Origin: Portulaca oleracea
Taxonomy: Eukaryota; Streptophyta; Magnoliopsida; Caryophyllales; Portulacaceae
Assembly (NCBI GenBank): GCA_029582165.1
Contig: CM055877.1
Coordinates: 5,633,855 to 5,697,854 of the forward strand
Length of the DNA: 64,000 nucleotides
Direction: 5' to 3'
In this document: positions 1-11,604 of the stretch, one piece after another
Numbering within the stretch: position 1 is the first letter of the stretch
How the letters are laid out: each line of letters starts with the position of its first letter
Translations under genes and position numbers: made by a program
Notes under the pieces: model-generated
The model's input: the letters and a program-made list of their open reading frames with translations, nothing else
What the model was told of the DNA's origin: nothing
The model's database searches: none

Positions 1-113
1 AAGCATGATGTTACTATTTAAGAGTTAAAGGCTCATACACATTTACTTAAGGGAATAAGGAGTACTTTAGAACCAACCTTGCCAAATTATGTATATTTGC
101 ACTTAATTCTTTT
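1..113. repeat. Dispersed copy of the 20.1-20.6 kb flank
   Basis: This stretch matches the sequence around 20100-20640, starting at 'agcatgatgt' and ending in the segment read as 'ccaaattatgtatatttgca' in both places. The 20.1 kb copy has extra DNA between the two shared blocks, including a miniature element at about 20207-20598 that is absent here. No gene is visible. Confidence 0.75.
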
Positions 114-184
114 AGGGAGTGTTTGGTTGGAAAATTTCTCGGGAAAGTTAATGCACTCACCCAAATAATAATATTAGTGATAGT

Positions 185-224
<40 letters not shown>

Positions 225-300
225 TAATTTATGATGCTAATAGGATCCAACGTAGGATATTGTAGTGCACTGACTCACCCAAATAATAATATTAGTGATA
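114..300. repeat. MITE end plus (AAT)n array
   Basis: The first bases (ggagtgtttggttgg) match the terminal sequence of the miniature element at 19344-19585. A pure AAT trinucleotide run follows at about 186-222. A short segment containing 'ctcacccaaataataatatt' occurs twice, near 157 and 275. From 300 to 658 I see only AT-rich sequence without a gene. Confidence 0.55.
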
Positions 301-658
301 ATTTGGATAATTGTGGTGATTATTAGGTTAACAAAAAACCTCTATAATGCTTTCAGGTTGATCGTAGTGAATACTTGGGGGTTAGCAGTATGGAACGCTC
401 ACCTAGTGTCTTATATAATGTTAGAAAATAAATAAAGTATTATCCGACTAGGAATAATTAGTCACTATGTTTTGTAAGAGATTTTATTCCTGTGGTTATT
501 GGTCGAACAATTTAGATGGTCGATTATTAATAAAATTCATCAGTTTCTCAATTACTGCTACTATACTGATCTTGCATGTCCCTAAGGCATGTGGCATAAC
601 GTCCCATTAAGATATGACTAAATTAATTATTCGACAAAAAAATCTCGGGGCATTACAG

Positions 659-948
659 GGAAAGTATGAAGGGCATCACTCTGAACCTGGCAGTAGGGTA
701 TGTTATAATCGAGACGATGACCAACATAGCTTTGATCAAGCTTCCAGATCTCCACGTGATAGAGAGAGGAATGATCCTATGGATTCTAAAGATTCATTGG
801 CTTACAGTTTATATAGTTCCTACTCTTATGATCCTTATAGAAGGTTCTCTGAGTGTAGTAACAGCTCCGGTGCCAATAGAGATGACTATCGATATTATTC
901 TTCAAGAAATAAAGATAGAGGTGATCGACACCGCCACCGGAGTGGAAG
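659..948 (+). pseudogene. Isolated exon-like fragment, Arg/Ser/Tyr-rich
   Basis: The frame is open across the whole piece. It is preceded by 'ttacag' (acceptor-like) and followed by 'gtgagt' (a canonical donor), so it looks like one internal exon of 290 nt. The product would be hydrophilic, rich in Arg, Asp, Ser and Tyr, with a basic end (DRGDRHRHRSGR) like those of RNA-binding or splicing-related proteins. I do not recognise the parent gene and see no companion exons. The donor lies directly beside the end of a CACTA-like element, so a captured or stranded exon is more likely than a functional gene. Confidence 0.4.
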
Positions 949-955
949 GTGAGTC

Positions 956-1240
956 ATACTACAACAAAATGCGGCTTTAGCAACACACCAAAAATGTTAC
1001 TAGAGAATCAAATAGTGTTACCTTAGGTCTATGGCAACGTTTTTCCAAGTGTTACATTAGATTTGTGTTGTAATTGGTTATTGTAACATTTTTTAGGCTA
1101 TTGCAACGCTTGAAAAAAAATGTTGCTATAGGTATTTTGGCTGTTGCGACGCTTGCAAAAAAATGTTACCTTTAGGTATTGGACTATTGCAACACATACA
1201 AACAAAAATGTTGTTTTAGGTATTACCAAAGATAACTAGG
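956..1240. mobile_element. CACTA-like element end with subterminal repeats
   Basis: It begins 'actacaacaaaatgcgg', close to the CACTACAA terminus of plant CACTA (En/Spm) elements. It then carries at least five degenerate copies of a motif around 'gcaacgcttg..aaaaaatgttgc' in both orientations, the usual subterminal repeat layout of that superfamily. No opposite terminus and no transposase is recognised. Confidence 0.5.
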
Positions 1241-2056
1241 GCATTGGTAGGGCGTAGCGACACTGTCTGATTTTGTGTAATGTTGTGCCATTTTATTGTT
1301 GTATTCATGCTGTGAGCAATGTGTCCTCTTGCATTTCAATACAGATATTCAATTTTTCAAAAAAAAAAAGAAACTCTAGTTGAACTCCAAGTTGGGACAT
1401 CAAATCACTAATTAAAACACATAAATTTATTAAAACGTAAGTAAAAATATAGAATATATTTGTCTCCATATTATTAACTGGTATTTTCACCAAAATAAAA
1501 GCAAGTATCGATTCCTAACTTTCATAAGACCAAGGATAACTAGGAACAATAATTAATCTACAAGAGATTAATTATTAACTTTTTTGAAAAAGCAAGAGCT
1601 TTTTTTTGGGGGAAAAATGTAACCACTTGTTATTCGTCAAATATAAACATATATTAGACATATGAGCTTGCGTAACATATTTTAGTAAAAAGTCATTTAT
1701 TTGATGGTATTAGCCTTGTAGTTTTTTCCCCATTGCCAAGTAAAATCTTTGAAAGGGTGAAACAGTCAAATTTTTTTATTAGATTAGGCTTAGAGCTCAA
1801 TTATTAATTATAGTGACAATTTGACATCATGATTGATTATGCCTTAACCACATAGTTCTTTACATTGTTATACTTTATATATATCTGTTTAGGAACATTG
1901 ATAACTAATGATAAACGTAAATCACCTCTGATTTGATACGCAAAATAAATGGACAGAATCTTTTAGATTTTGGTGCTATCTAAATCATGAAGATTTAATT
2001 TTGCTAATAATTAACTTTCGACAAAAAGTTGCAATGAAAGTGACAGGACACTTCAC

Positions 2057-2065
2057 TATATATAT
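2057..2065 (+). promoter_or_regulatory. TATA box of peptide gene 1
   Basis: A TATATATAT run in the context 'cttcac...gagcaa' lies about 96 nt before the ATG at 2161. The same context is conserved before the paralogue at 10979, which supports a core promoter element. Confidence 0.6.
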
Positions 2066-2160
2066 GAGCAACAAAATTTTTTATGAAATTCAATCCACCC
2101 CTCTTGATATCTCCGTGAAAAAAATAATAGGCTAACAGTTGTCTTTGATTCAACTACAAC

Positions 2161-2494
2161 ATGGACATAAAAATGTCTGTTATGTCTTTGCTTCTTGTTC
2201 TAATGATCCTTTTTTCTTGTGGTAACTACAAAATTCTATTAATTTATTGATTGATTCACTAACTTTTCCGGTTGATATTTCATTTTTAGCAGATAATTAA
2301 TGGAGTTGATTTTGTGTTGTTTTTCAATCCATTTAGGTACTACTTATTCAAGAGATCTCAAAACAAATGAGATTGAACCTCAAGGTGTAAGATGTTACGG
2401 TATGATTGTATGCACAATACCCGGTTGTGTAGAATTTTGTGATGGAGATCCCAATGTTTATTGCAAACCTAATCTTTGTTGTTGTATTACCTAA
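2161..2494 (+). CDS. Small secreted cysteine-rich peptide, copy 1
   Basis: Exon 1 is 2161-2221 and exon 2 is 2337-2494, with a GT-AG intron splitting a Gly codon; the product is 72 aa. Residues 1-20 form a hydrophobic signal peptide (core LLLVLMILFSC). The mature part has a short acidic/basic lead and then eight cysteines spaced C-x5-C-x4-C-x3-C-x7-C-x4-CCC at the C-terminus. Size, signal peptide and cysteine density resemble plant defensin-like or knottin-like peptides, but the CCC ending and spacing match no family I can name, so a defence or signalling role is inference. A paralogue at 10979 keeps the same exon structure. The gene converges on the S28 pseudogene; both belong to the duplicated unit. 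Confidence 0.82.
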
Positions 2495-2507
2495 TTAATC
2501 AAGTGAA

Positions 2508-2510
<3 letters not shown>

Positions 2511-2557
<47 letters not shown>
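2511..2557. repeat. (TA)n microsatellite
   Basis: A pure TA run directly follows the stop codon of peptide copy 1. A shorter run occupies the same place after copy 2 (about 11318-11344), so it predates the duplication and has changed length. Confidence 0.95.
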
Positions 2558-2560
<3 letters not shown>

Positions 2561-5500
2561 CTCACAAAAAAATTTATGTGCAGAATATGTCCTTAATAAA
2601 CAAAACAAACACCCATTTATTTACCATTCTGACCTATCATGTTTTAGTTATACTTTTACTATTTAATAAACTATACATAAAAGAATGTAAAACAAACTAT
2701 TTGGTGATACATGAACAACAGTAGGAAATTACAACATAGGGGATGGTGGAGAAGAGACATTCAACTTTTACTTTGAATAAACGTAAAGATCAACTATCTA
2801 TATTATGCTTGTATAAATTGCTAATGCAGGTTTAGTCTTGCCATTATAATTGTCATTAACACAACATAAACTGAATATAAAAGGTAGATATGTCAATTTA
2901 TGATTAGGAATACCATGAATAAGTTTTCCTATTTTACAAAATTAGCAACAACACTACCATATGGATAACTAAGACAAGCCTCTGGGAAAAACTATTCTAT
3001 TGTGAACCACCCTGGATCCACTTTTCAAACTTCATTATCTCAAAACTTCGTTGGTTCTTTAACCAAATTGGGTCATCCTTCTTTGCTGCAATTAGGTCCA
3101 AGCAGTGAGACCCTACAATAAGAGGAACCATTAATTAAGATCATAAATGTAAGAATTCGGGGGGGGGGGGGATGGCCATTAAGAATTTGAATTGAAATGT
3201 AACTAAGGATATACCTAGCCTTGTTTTTGTGGCCACCAAAGTTTTGGATATGTCATCCAAGATCCTACATAACAATGTTTCTAGTTAAATTTGCAAACAT
3301 TTCCCAAAAAAAAAAAATACTAAGGAGATGGGATTAAATATGTATAATTACCTCGCACTACTGTAAGGATCCATCAAGTCGTTTGAAAAGATAATGTTGC
3401 TACCGTCTTTGATATCCTGTAACATTTTACACAACAAAATCAACTGCAAAGTAACTAAAGTGAACTTATGATGAAAAAAACTGAAATTAATTAATTAATG
3501 TTAAAATTTAAACAAAAAAACTCATACCCGACCTCCATAGTAGGTTTGAATCCAATTAGGACGAGGCCAAGTTTCATATCTTTCCCTACAATCTTGCATA
3601 TATTGGCTTATGTTAGGGAAGATCTCTCGCGGAAGGATGACATTATATCCTTTACACCCTCTGATATGAACAATCTCACTACATTCCTGCATTTCAAACC
3701 CAATTTATCAATTTGTGATTTCGATGTGGAAATTAAAAACAAAAATATATATATACCTGTCAATTCCAGACTTTCAGTGAACCTGAACTAAGATCATCAA
3801 AGATGGAAGCACCATAAGCGAGTTGTAGTTGGACACATGATCTGGTCGCCATGGTAAAGAGTGCTTGTGCTAATCCCTCAATGGTATTCTTCTTCTTAAA
3901 CGCGGTAACTATGGGAGACAAACATGATTTATCCAATAATTGTATCTCTCATTGTACTGAGCGGCCAATGCAAACAATTCAACTAGCATCACTTTCAACT
4001 CGTAGGTCGAGTTGAGGGGTCTGACAAATACATACATATATAACATTGTATTACTCTTGAATGAAGGAAATGGAAATAAGAACGACAAACTTACACACAG
4101 ACTAAAAGTTGCTAAAAGTTGTTGTACTTCATATTATTGCCAAAGACAAAAGACTACGTACACTTAAAATATACATGACAATATTTTGGTATTGGACAAT
4201 TTATTAACTTGCTCTTCACCATCAACCCTACACAAAAATGCACCTCTATCTAATCTTCAAATTGAGCTGCAGATCGTAATGCTCCTAGAAAGGCATATTT
4301 CGAATATAGAGGAGTGAAAGCTTGCCTAAAAACATAGATATTTTTTATTGACACCATCCTTCATCCTGACATCCGTTGTAAGAAATCAATGTCGTGATGG
4401 TTCTCATTAATTTAAGTTGCAAAATTGGCAACAACAAAGAAATTTGAAAGAAAAAAAAAATAACTTAATATGGTGCTTAATTTAGTTCTGAATGGATAAG
4501 TCGTGATCCAGATTTCTTGAAAGTAGCTTCCATCTAGTTTACAAACATTTTACAAAGGGTGCACATACAAATAGGCTTGTTAGTTGTTGCACGTATAACA
4601 ACAATACATGACACAAGTATGTCAATTATTGCAATAAGTAGGATAAAACTCAGTCACGAATACATATGTTTAGGTTGTCAAAGGACAATTATTAATACTA
4701 CATATATGTTATAACAACGTTAACTATAAATGCCACATTTTATGTCAGATTACTCACAGTCACTTATCACGCTACTATAAACTATGTCGTCTTAATTCGT
4801 TGGTGTTGATTATATTGATCCCGCATATATTTCATACTTGGAGAAACAAAAAGCAAGATGAAGGAAGAGATGAAGTTGTACCTGCAAGTGTTGAAGATTT
4901 TGCTCAAACGAGCAAGACCGTCAGGGTGTGAACTAATGTCGTCAATTAGGCTCCAAGACTGACGAATGATGTCCACGCACTTTCGTTTCACTCGCTGAGA
5001 AATTAAACTTTAAAAACCAAAGCAAACCTTTATTGAGTTGTAACTAAATACATGATGTTATAATTAGTGTACAAATTGAGTTAATGAACACTTACGTTAT
5101 TAAAAGAAAGAAAAAAATAGAAGAATTCACGTATATAATTTATGATAATTAATACTTTTTGCTATTCGAATGCATATAAGGTAGATTTTTCTAACGTCTA
5201 ATTTCGTAGTCACCGGTGATGATGGAGCAATAGCCACGCTCTGGGGGAATATCCTCAAAAAAGAGGATAGGGGCAGATGAAGTGAGGGCCCCAATTGCAA
5301 TGTGCGGATATTTGAGGCGGAACCATGCCGCCAACACTACAATATTGATCAAATTAGATTCTTTACATATGTTTGCCTGAGAAGCAAAAAGAATATAATA
5401 AACCTAACAAAAAATAGAAAAAAAAAAAACAAAAAACAAAATCAAACTCAGAGAGGGATTACTTACTCCCAACGTAGGACCCTCCAATCACGATCACCGG

Positions 5501-5764
5501 CGAGTCATGAGCTGACAGATTTGCCTTGAGTCTTAAAATAATCTCGGCGAAATCAACCAGGGCTTCCTCTGTGTTCAGGTAGCTCCTGACCGTGGGAGAA
5601 AAGAAAGTAGCATCAATCGATCCATATGGAACTGATGCCCGATAGAATCGATGCTATGAAAAACAAAAAATAGAAAAAAATATACTTAGATGTTTTCTTA
5701 ATTAAAACGAAACATGAAAAAATACAAAAACCAAAAAAGAAACTCAGATAGGTCTTCGGGCAAC

Positions 5765-6180
5765 AGGCCACGCTGAATTGGGCAACCAATAAACAGGTCA
5801 AATTTAGGTCGGACTAGGCATATGGGCCATATATAAACAGCCCAATTTTGAGCTAGACTGGGTGTGGGCCAGCCCATAAATAGGTCAAGTTTGGGCCAGC
5901 CAAAATAGGTCAAGTTCGAGTCGATGCTAGGCTGGGTTTGGGTCACCTATATACAGGTCAATTTCAAGAAGGGCTTGGTTTTGGGCCTACCCATAAATGT
6001 GTCAGGTTCGGCCTAGCCTATGTTTGGGTCAGTCCATAAATAAGTTAAGTTCGGGCCAATCCATAAACATGTCAAGTTTAAGATGAGTGTTAGGCAGGGT
6101 TTGGGCCAACCCATAATTAAACAGGTCAAGTTGGGGTTGGGACAAATATTTCTTAAGTAGGTTTGGGCTACCCATTCTTT
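5765..6180. repeat. Degenerate tandem repeat in S28 intron
   Basis: A unit of roughly 45-60 bp built around 'gggccagcccataaa..ggtcaagtt' recurs imperfectly about seven times. Unit 2 has a shorter version at about 14636-14760, so the array expanded or contracted after duplication. Confidence 0.7.
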
Positions 6181-6210
6181 TTTATTTCCAAGTTGTCATA
6201 TTTTGAACGG

Positions 6211-6613
6211 GACAATGATACACATCTTGAGTCAAGATGGTTAATAACCATCTTGAATTATCTATATTTCACATTTTATTAACTTTTAATAATATTTTCT
6301 CTAATAATTATGTATATTTATCAACTATAAGAGTATAATGCTTATTAGCTAGGTCTAAAAAATATAAATAATAGCTAATTTTATGAATCATAGTAGAAAA
6401 TACACATTTTATGCATAGTTTTATATTTATGAAAAAATATAAATAAATAAATAAATATTTTTATATTGTTTATAGGTTATAATAACCCTCAAAATAATGA
6501 TACATATCTTTAAAGTTATTTAAATATACTTACATTTAAATTTATGAATTATTTAAGTGAGATGCAATATGGTTAAAAACCATCTTACATCAAGATGTTT
6601 ATCATTTTGCTTT
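6211..6613. mobile_element. MITE-like inverted-repeat element
   Basis: The left end 'acaatgatacacatcttga' is matched in inverted orientation by the right end 'tcaagatgtttatcatttt', with further inverted similarity (aagatggttaataaccat). Unit 2 lacks it at the corresponding place. Exact ends and target duplication are uncertain. Confidence 0.55.
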
Positions 6614-6665
6614 TGAATGTGTAGGGATCTGATGATTTGGGATTTCATACAGTTCTAGTATTATT

Positions 6666-7053
6666 CACAAAAAGAAAAATATGTTTGGGCAACAAATTCA
6701 GAGTAATTTGGGCAACAAAAAATTATTATTGCATAAATTTAAAATAGGGCAATCAAATGATTTTGTAGTTAAATACACCATAGGGGGAACACAACTTTTT
6801 TTTTTGTTGCAACTGATATAGATAGAGCGACAATTTAAGGAAAAATGGTTGCCTAAGGCAACAAAAAATTTTTGTTGACCACCACAACTACATTGTGCTA
6901 CCATTTTAACTAATTTGTAACCCGGACTTTGTGCTTCGAGGATAAAACTACCAAATCGTGATAATTTTTTTTGTAGCCCCATGTTAAAATGCAACAAAAA
7001 TTGGACTAAGACAACATATTTTTGTGTTGCTCAAAGTAATTATTCTTGTTGTG
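6666..7053. mobile_element. CACTA-type miniature element, 388 bp
   Basis: It starts CACAAAAAGAAAA and ends TTCTTGTTGTG, imperfect inverted ends starting with CAC. It is flanked by ATT on both sides, the 3-bp target duplication expected of CACTA elements. Unit 2 has only a different short sequence at the corresponding position (around 14830). No coding capacity. Confidence 0.65.
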
Positions 7054-7396
7054 ATTCTATACCTTCCTATTGCAACCGTTTGGAGGAAACAGCACCTATT
7101 TTGACAACGTATTTCACATTTCACCAAACACTAGCTATGTATGTACTGGGAACAACTCAGTAAATAGTAACAAATTTGTATTGCATAAACACTGATAAAT
7201 CTAAACTTATTAACTGAATAACTGGAGCCTTAATTACTTATATACTGGAGAGATCAACAGCAATTACCAACTGCATGCAATTATGCGAATACCCCCCCCC
7301 CCCCTTCCAAAAAAAAAAAAACTTAAAAAGCATCTAGAAAGGTAGGGTGCAGTTTCCACAAAGTATAATCATTCATTCTTTCATACATTCATTTAT

Positions 7397-7945
7397 GGGA
7401 TATTGGATGACAATATATTGACCTTTGGGGTTATTGGATTGTAATATACCGACTTTTACTATTGGACAATAATATCGCTGACCTTTATACTCAGGTGAGA
7501 TTATTATATCAAAAGTGACTAAGCGGGTGGTGACTGGTGAACCATTCTCTGTGCAGACGTGGCAGACGGAGGGAAAATAATTGTCCCTTGCACAATAACC
7601 CCGTTAACCCCTCCGTTTTTTCACTAACCTACGTTTAAAAAAAAATCGGCCCCAGTATAATGATTAAGGGGCGATGAACCGGTCCCCGTACTGACGTGAT
7701 ACACAACCAACCAATGTCTTGGCATGTGGGTTAGTAAGAAAAACGGAGGGATAAACGGGGTTATTGGGTTGGGGCAGATTTTTTTCCCCACATCAACATG
7801 GAGACCAATTCACAACCCTTTAGTTACTATTGGTATAATAATGTCACCTAGATATGAAGGTCAGGGATATTGTTGTCAAATAGTAAAGGTCGGTATATTG
7901 CAATCCAATACCCCAAAAGATCGGTATATTATCATCCAAAAACCC
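7397..7945. mobile_element. MULE-type MITE, 549 bp, with empty site in unit 2
   Basis: About 100 bp of terminal sequence (GGGATATTGGATGAC...) is repeated inverted at the right end. The flanks are TTCATTTAT (7388-7396) and TTCATTTAA (7946-7954), a 9-bp target duplication with one change. Unit 2 keeps the uninterrupted site 'acattcatttaatgcaaag' near 15171-15190. Confidence 0.85.
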
Positions 7946-9095
7946 TTCATTTAATGCAAAGAAAGATTAATGTATCCATGGTTTAGTTTCAAGCTTCAAC
8001 TAGATGGATATGTATCTAAACTTAACTAAACATGGCCACCTTCACTAACTATGATGGATGAAGACAAATTATGGTGAGAACTCTAATTAACAAAAGCAAA
8101 CCATGAATTCCTAGCTATTTCAGAAATATATATTCCTAGCTATCTTAGAAAAATATATATGGAAAACATGATCAGTTTTACCTCAATGTAAAGGATAAGA
8201 GCTCCTAAGCGAGGAGCAGCCTGGTTGATACCTCAATGTCTGATTTTGTGTAATGATGTGCCATTGTATTGTTGTATTCATGCTGTGACTCTGTCAGCAA
8301 TGCGTCCTCTTACATTTCAGTGCGGATATATCCAATTTTTCAAAAAACAAAAAAAAAACCTCTAGTTGAACTCCAAGTTAGGACATCAAATCACTAATTA
8401 AAACACATAAATTAATTAAAATGGTAAGTGAAAATATAAAGTAAATTTGCCTCCCCATGATTAACTTGTATTTTCACCAAAATAAAAAGCATGTACAAAT
8501 TCCTAACTTTCATGAGACCAAGGATGATTTAACAATAATTAACCTACAAGAGCTTAATTATTAACTTTTTGAAAAAACAAGAGCTTTTTTGGGGAAGAAT
8601 GCAACCACTTGTTATTCGTCAAATATATATAGATAACAGACATATGAGTTTGCGTAACAGATTAGTAAAAAGTCATTTATTTGATGGTATTGGCCTTGTA
8701 AATCTTCCTCCGTTGCCAAGTAAATCTTTGAAAGAATGTGAAAATCGGTATCGAAAATACTCCTAAAATGCCTTATATCCAAATTATCGATGTCGCCGGT
8801 GGTCACTAAGCCAGAGGCACGGGAAGAATTCATATCCCAAAGCCTTTGACTAAATTGATAGCAATTTATAGAGAGAGAAAAACAAAAAGAAATTAAATTT
8901 TTCCATCAGCCTTGTGTCTCTCACGAGAGATACATATTTATAGGTTGACTTTCTATTTAGAGTAACTGCATTTGGATAAGAATTTCATTCTTATTCATTA
9001 TGTGGTTGCTATTCACTAACATATTGAAACAGTCAAATTTTTAATTATTAGATCAAGTTTAGAGCTAAATTATTAATTAGTGTGACAATTTGGCA

Positions 9096-9885
9096 TGAGG
9101 AGAGCACCCGCAATGGTGAACATACGTTATGCTTACTGGATAAGGTGTAAACTATAGGGCCCACCAAAAGAGTTAGAGTTTGGCTCCCAATTTTAACTTG
9201 CTTTCCAATGGTGAGCATGAGTTTATTTTAAAAAAATTTAAAAATTGTAAAGATCCTACATAAATAATATAATTAATTTGATTATATTGATTTATTTAAT
9301 ATAATTACTTTTAGGAATAACTTCGTAAAAAATAATTTATTTTAAACTAGTCAATAAATTGATAAAAATTAAAAGAGTAAAATTCAATTAAAATTTGATA
9401 TGCCCTTTAAAAAATAACTAAAGTGAACAAAAACCTATTTTAAAACTAAAAAGTAGGCGTTTTTAGTTTAATGAAATGGAAAAACGAAAAACAAAATTGT
9501 ATCCTAACCCAGCCCAATAGCAACTCATTGCCGCAACCCATCAAAAATCGTATTTCAAAACTAAAACGTAGGCGATTAAGCACAATAAAATGACAAAAAA
9601 AAAAGAAAAAGAAAATTGTACCCTAACCCTAGCCCAACAGGAATTCAGCACCACAACCCATTAACTTTTCCAACCAAATAGCCACGGGAACTCATGTTTA
9701 ACTAAATCCAAATTAAAAAAGAAGAAGAAATTGCGGACGAGAAACTCGTCTTCGACCTCGGGACGCGAGGCTTCAGTCGGGGACTATCCCGCAGAAACTC
9801 GATCTCACCGTTGGACATTCAGACCGACCTTGATGGCGCCACCTCAGCTCCAGGTCAACGTCAAACTCACCAGTGCGGAAACTTT
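9096..9885. mobile_element. Inserted repeat related to the 20.2 kb MITE
   Basis: Comparison with unit 1 shows about 790 bp of extra DNA between 'gtgacaatttg' and 'ttgattgattatgc'. The left part (gagcacccgcaatggtga, then cccaccaaaagag.tagagtt) matches the element at 20207-20598. It includes a GC-richer piece (9731-9860) that is open in one frame but looks like no known protein. Confidence 0.6.
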
Positions 9886-9950
9886 GATTGATTATGCATT
9901 AACCATCTACTTAGGAACATTAATGATCAAGGATAGAAAAATTCCAAGTT

Positions 9951-10699
9951 AGTCAACTTTTTTTTCGACTACGGTGATCTATCAATATCAACTGTTGATC
10001 TAATAAGAATTAATTTGAACTATTGAAATTTTTTTAATTTTTTTTATCATCAAAATCTTTTTAAGATTTCTCAAATATTTTTTCCTATTTTCATCATTAA
10101 ATATATTTTCCATCAAATTAGAATTTTTTAAAGAAACTTTCCATCAATTAATCAAAACCATTGTCACCCAGTTCATCGCACCATTGACGGCCACCGAAGA
10201 CTTGGATCACTCTGCTCATCACCATCATCAAGTGTAAATGCAAAATCATAATACAAATATGTTGTGGTTCATCAAGGATCATTATACAATCAAGTGTACC
10301 ACATAAGATCAGTGAAAAGTTTAATATTGGAACAAAAATAAAAAAAAAAGTAACATTACAAGTTAAACCCCTAACCTAGCATCTTACAAACTCTTTAGGT
10401 GACCATTTGAGTAGTAGTTACTTCGCAATTCATGATACCAATGTAAATGTAAAACACAAAGGACATTACATATGACGCATGGACCATAATTTCAATAAGA
10501 TTACTAAAGATATTTTCTAAAATTAGAAGATTTGATATACTATATTACCTAACATAATAATATTAACTTAATAAAAATAAAAACATAAAATCATTTATTT
10601 AATATTAATAAAGATCAAATCAACGGTTAAGATTAGTTTATTTATAATCAATGGCTAATATTCAATTTAATTACGGTAGTCAAAAAAATAGTTGACTAC
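9951..10699. mobile_element. TIR transposon (MITE), about 750 bp
   Basis: The left end agtcaact(t)nttcgactacggt is matched inverted at the right end (acggtagtcaaaaaaatagt then tgactacc). It is absent from unit 1. A related left half lies at about 60626-60860. No transposase frame is present. Confidence 0.65.
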
Positions 10700-10862
10700 C
10701 ACAAACATTCTTAAAGATAAACATACATCACCTCTGATTTGATACACAAAATAAATGAACAGAATCTTGTAGATTTTGATGCTATCAGAATCATGAAGAT
10801 TTAGTTTTGCTAATAATTAACTTCCTACAAAAAGTTGCTATAAAAGTGACAAGACACTTCAC

Positions 10863-10870
10863 TATATATA
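10863..10870 (+). promoter_or_regulatory. TATA box of peptide gene 2
   Basis: TATATATA in the conserved context 'cttcac...tgagcaac' lies about 115 nt before the ATG at 10979, matching the position before copy 1. Confidence 0.6.
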
Positions 10871-10978
10871 TGAGCAACCGATTTTTTTTATGAAATTCAA
10901 TCCATCCTCTCCTGATATCTTTGTGAAAAAAAATACTAATAATAACAGGCTAGCAATTGTCTTTGATTCAACTGCAAC

Positions 10979-11302
10979 ATGGGCAGAAAAACGTCGTTTA
11001 TGCCTTTGCTTCTTGTTCTAGTGATCCTTTTTTCTTGTGGTAACTATACAATTCTCTTATTTTTTGATTCATTCATTAATTCCTCTATCATTTTTAGCAG
11101 ATAATGGAGTTGATTTTGTGATGTTTTTTCGATCCATTTAGGTACTACTTATTCAAGAGATCTCAAAACAAATGAGATTGAAACTCAAGGTGTAAGATGT
11201 TACCCTATCATGCCTGTATGCACAAAACGCGGTTGTATAGAATTATGTGATGGAGATCCCAATGTTTATTGCAAACCTAATCTCTGTTGTTGTTATAGCT
11301 AG
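10979..11302 (+). CDS. Small secreted cysteine-rich peptide, copy 2
   Basis: Exon 1 is 10979-11039 and exon 2 is 11142-11302; the product is 73 aa. It has a signal peptide with core LLLVLVILFSC, then eight mature cysteines spaced C-x6-C-x4-C-x3-C-x7-C-x4-CCC. Exon 1 is 61 nt with the same intron phase as copy 1. The segment between the first and fourth cysteine differs strongly from copy 1, including one extra residue, while the lead and the DGDPNVYCKPNLCCC end are unchanged; the last two residues differ. Function is unknown; defensin-like or knottin-like is the closest description. The gene converges on the intact S28 gene, with about 300 bp between the stop codons. Confidence 0.85.
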
Positions 11303-11311
11303 TTAATTAAG

Positions 11312-11349
<38 letters not shown>

Positions 11350-11604
11350 CACAAAAAAATTTATGTCAAGAGTATGTCCGTAATAAACAAATAAATACCC
11401 ATTTCTTTACCTTTATGAGCTATAATGTTTTAATTATACTTTTACTATTCCTTTTAAATAATAAATTGTACATAAAAAAATGCAAAACAATGTATTTCGT
11501 GATACTAGAACAATAGTAGGCAACTAGGGCATAGGGTGAAAACTAAGGATATAAAAGATGATGTCAATTTATGATTCAAAGTACAATGAAGAAGTTTTCC
11601 TATT

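Larger units (their letters stand above)
2934..8230 (-). pseudogene. S28 serine carboxypeptidase pseudogene (copy A)
   Basis: This is the paralogue of the intact gene at 11605-15706. Recognisable exons on the - strand are 5653-5467, 5336-5203, 4994-4882, 4020-3757, 3686-3528, 3416-3352, 3264-3215 and 3112-2934, plus a stump of exon 1 at 8230-8181. Lesions: (1) exon 1 lacks its 5' part, with start codon, signal peptide and promoter; (2) the donor after exon 3 reads AT instead of GT (5202-5201); (3) one base is missing near 3918 in exon 5, giving a stop directly after; (4) a conserved Trp codon is TGA at 3762-3760; (5) TAG at 2999-2997 cuts the C-terminal tail. The nucleophile motif is GGSYVG rather than GGSYAG. 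The intron between exons 1 and 2 is swollen by transposon insertions. A functional product is very unlikely. Confidence 0.93.
1264..8235. repeat. Tandem segmental duplication, unit 1
   Basis: The unit runs from 'tgtctgattttgtgtaatg' through the peptide gene and the S28 pseudogene to a stump of S28 exon 1, and is colinear with unit 2. Unit 1 alone carries extra elements at about 6211-6613, 6666-7053 and 7397-7945. Its right end breaks inside S28 exon 1, where unit 2 begins with the 'tgtctgattttg' start sequence. Confidence 0.9.
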
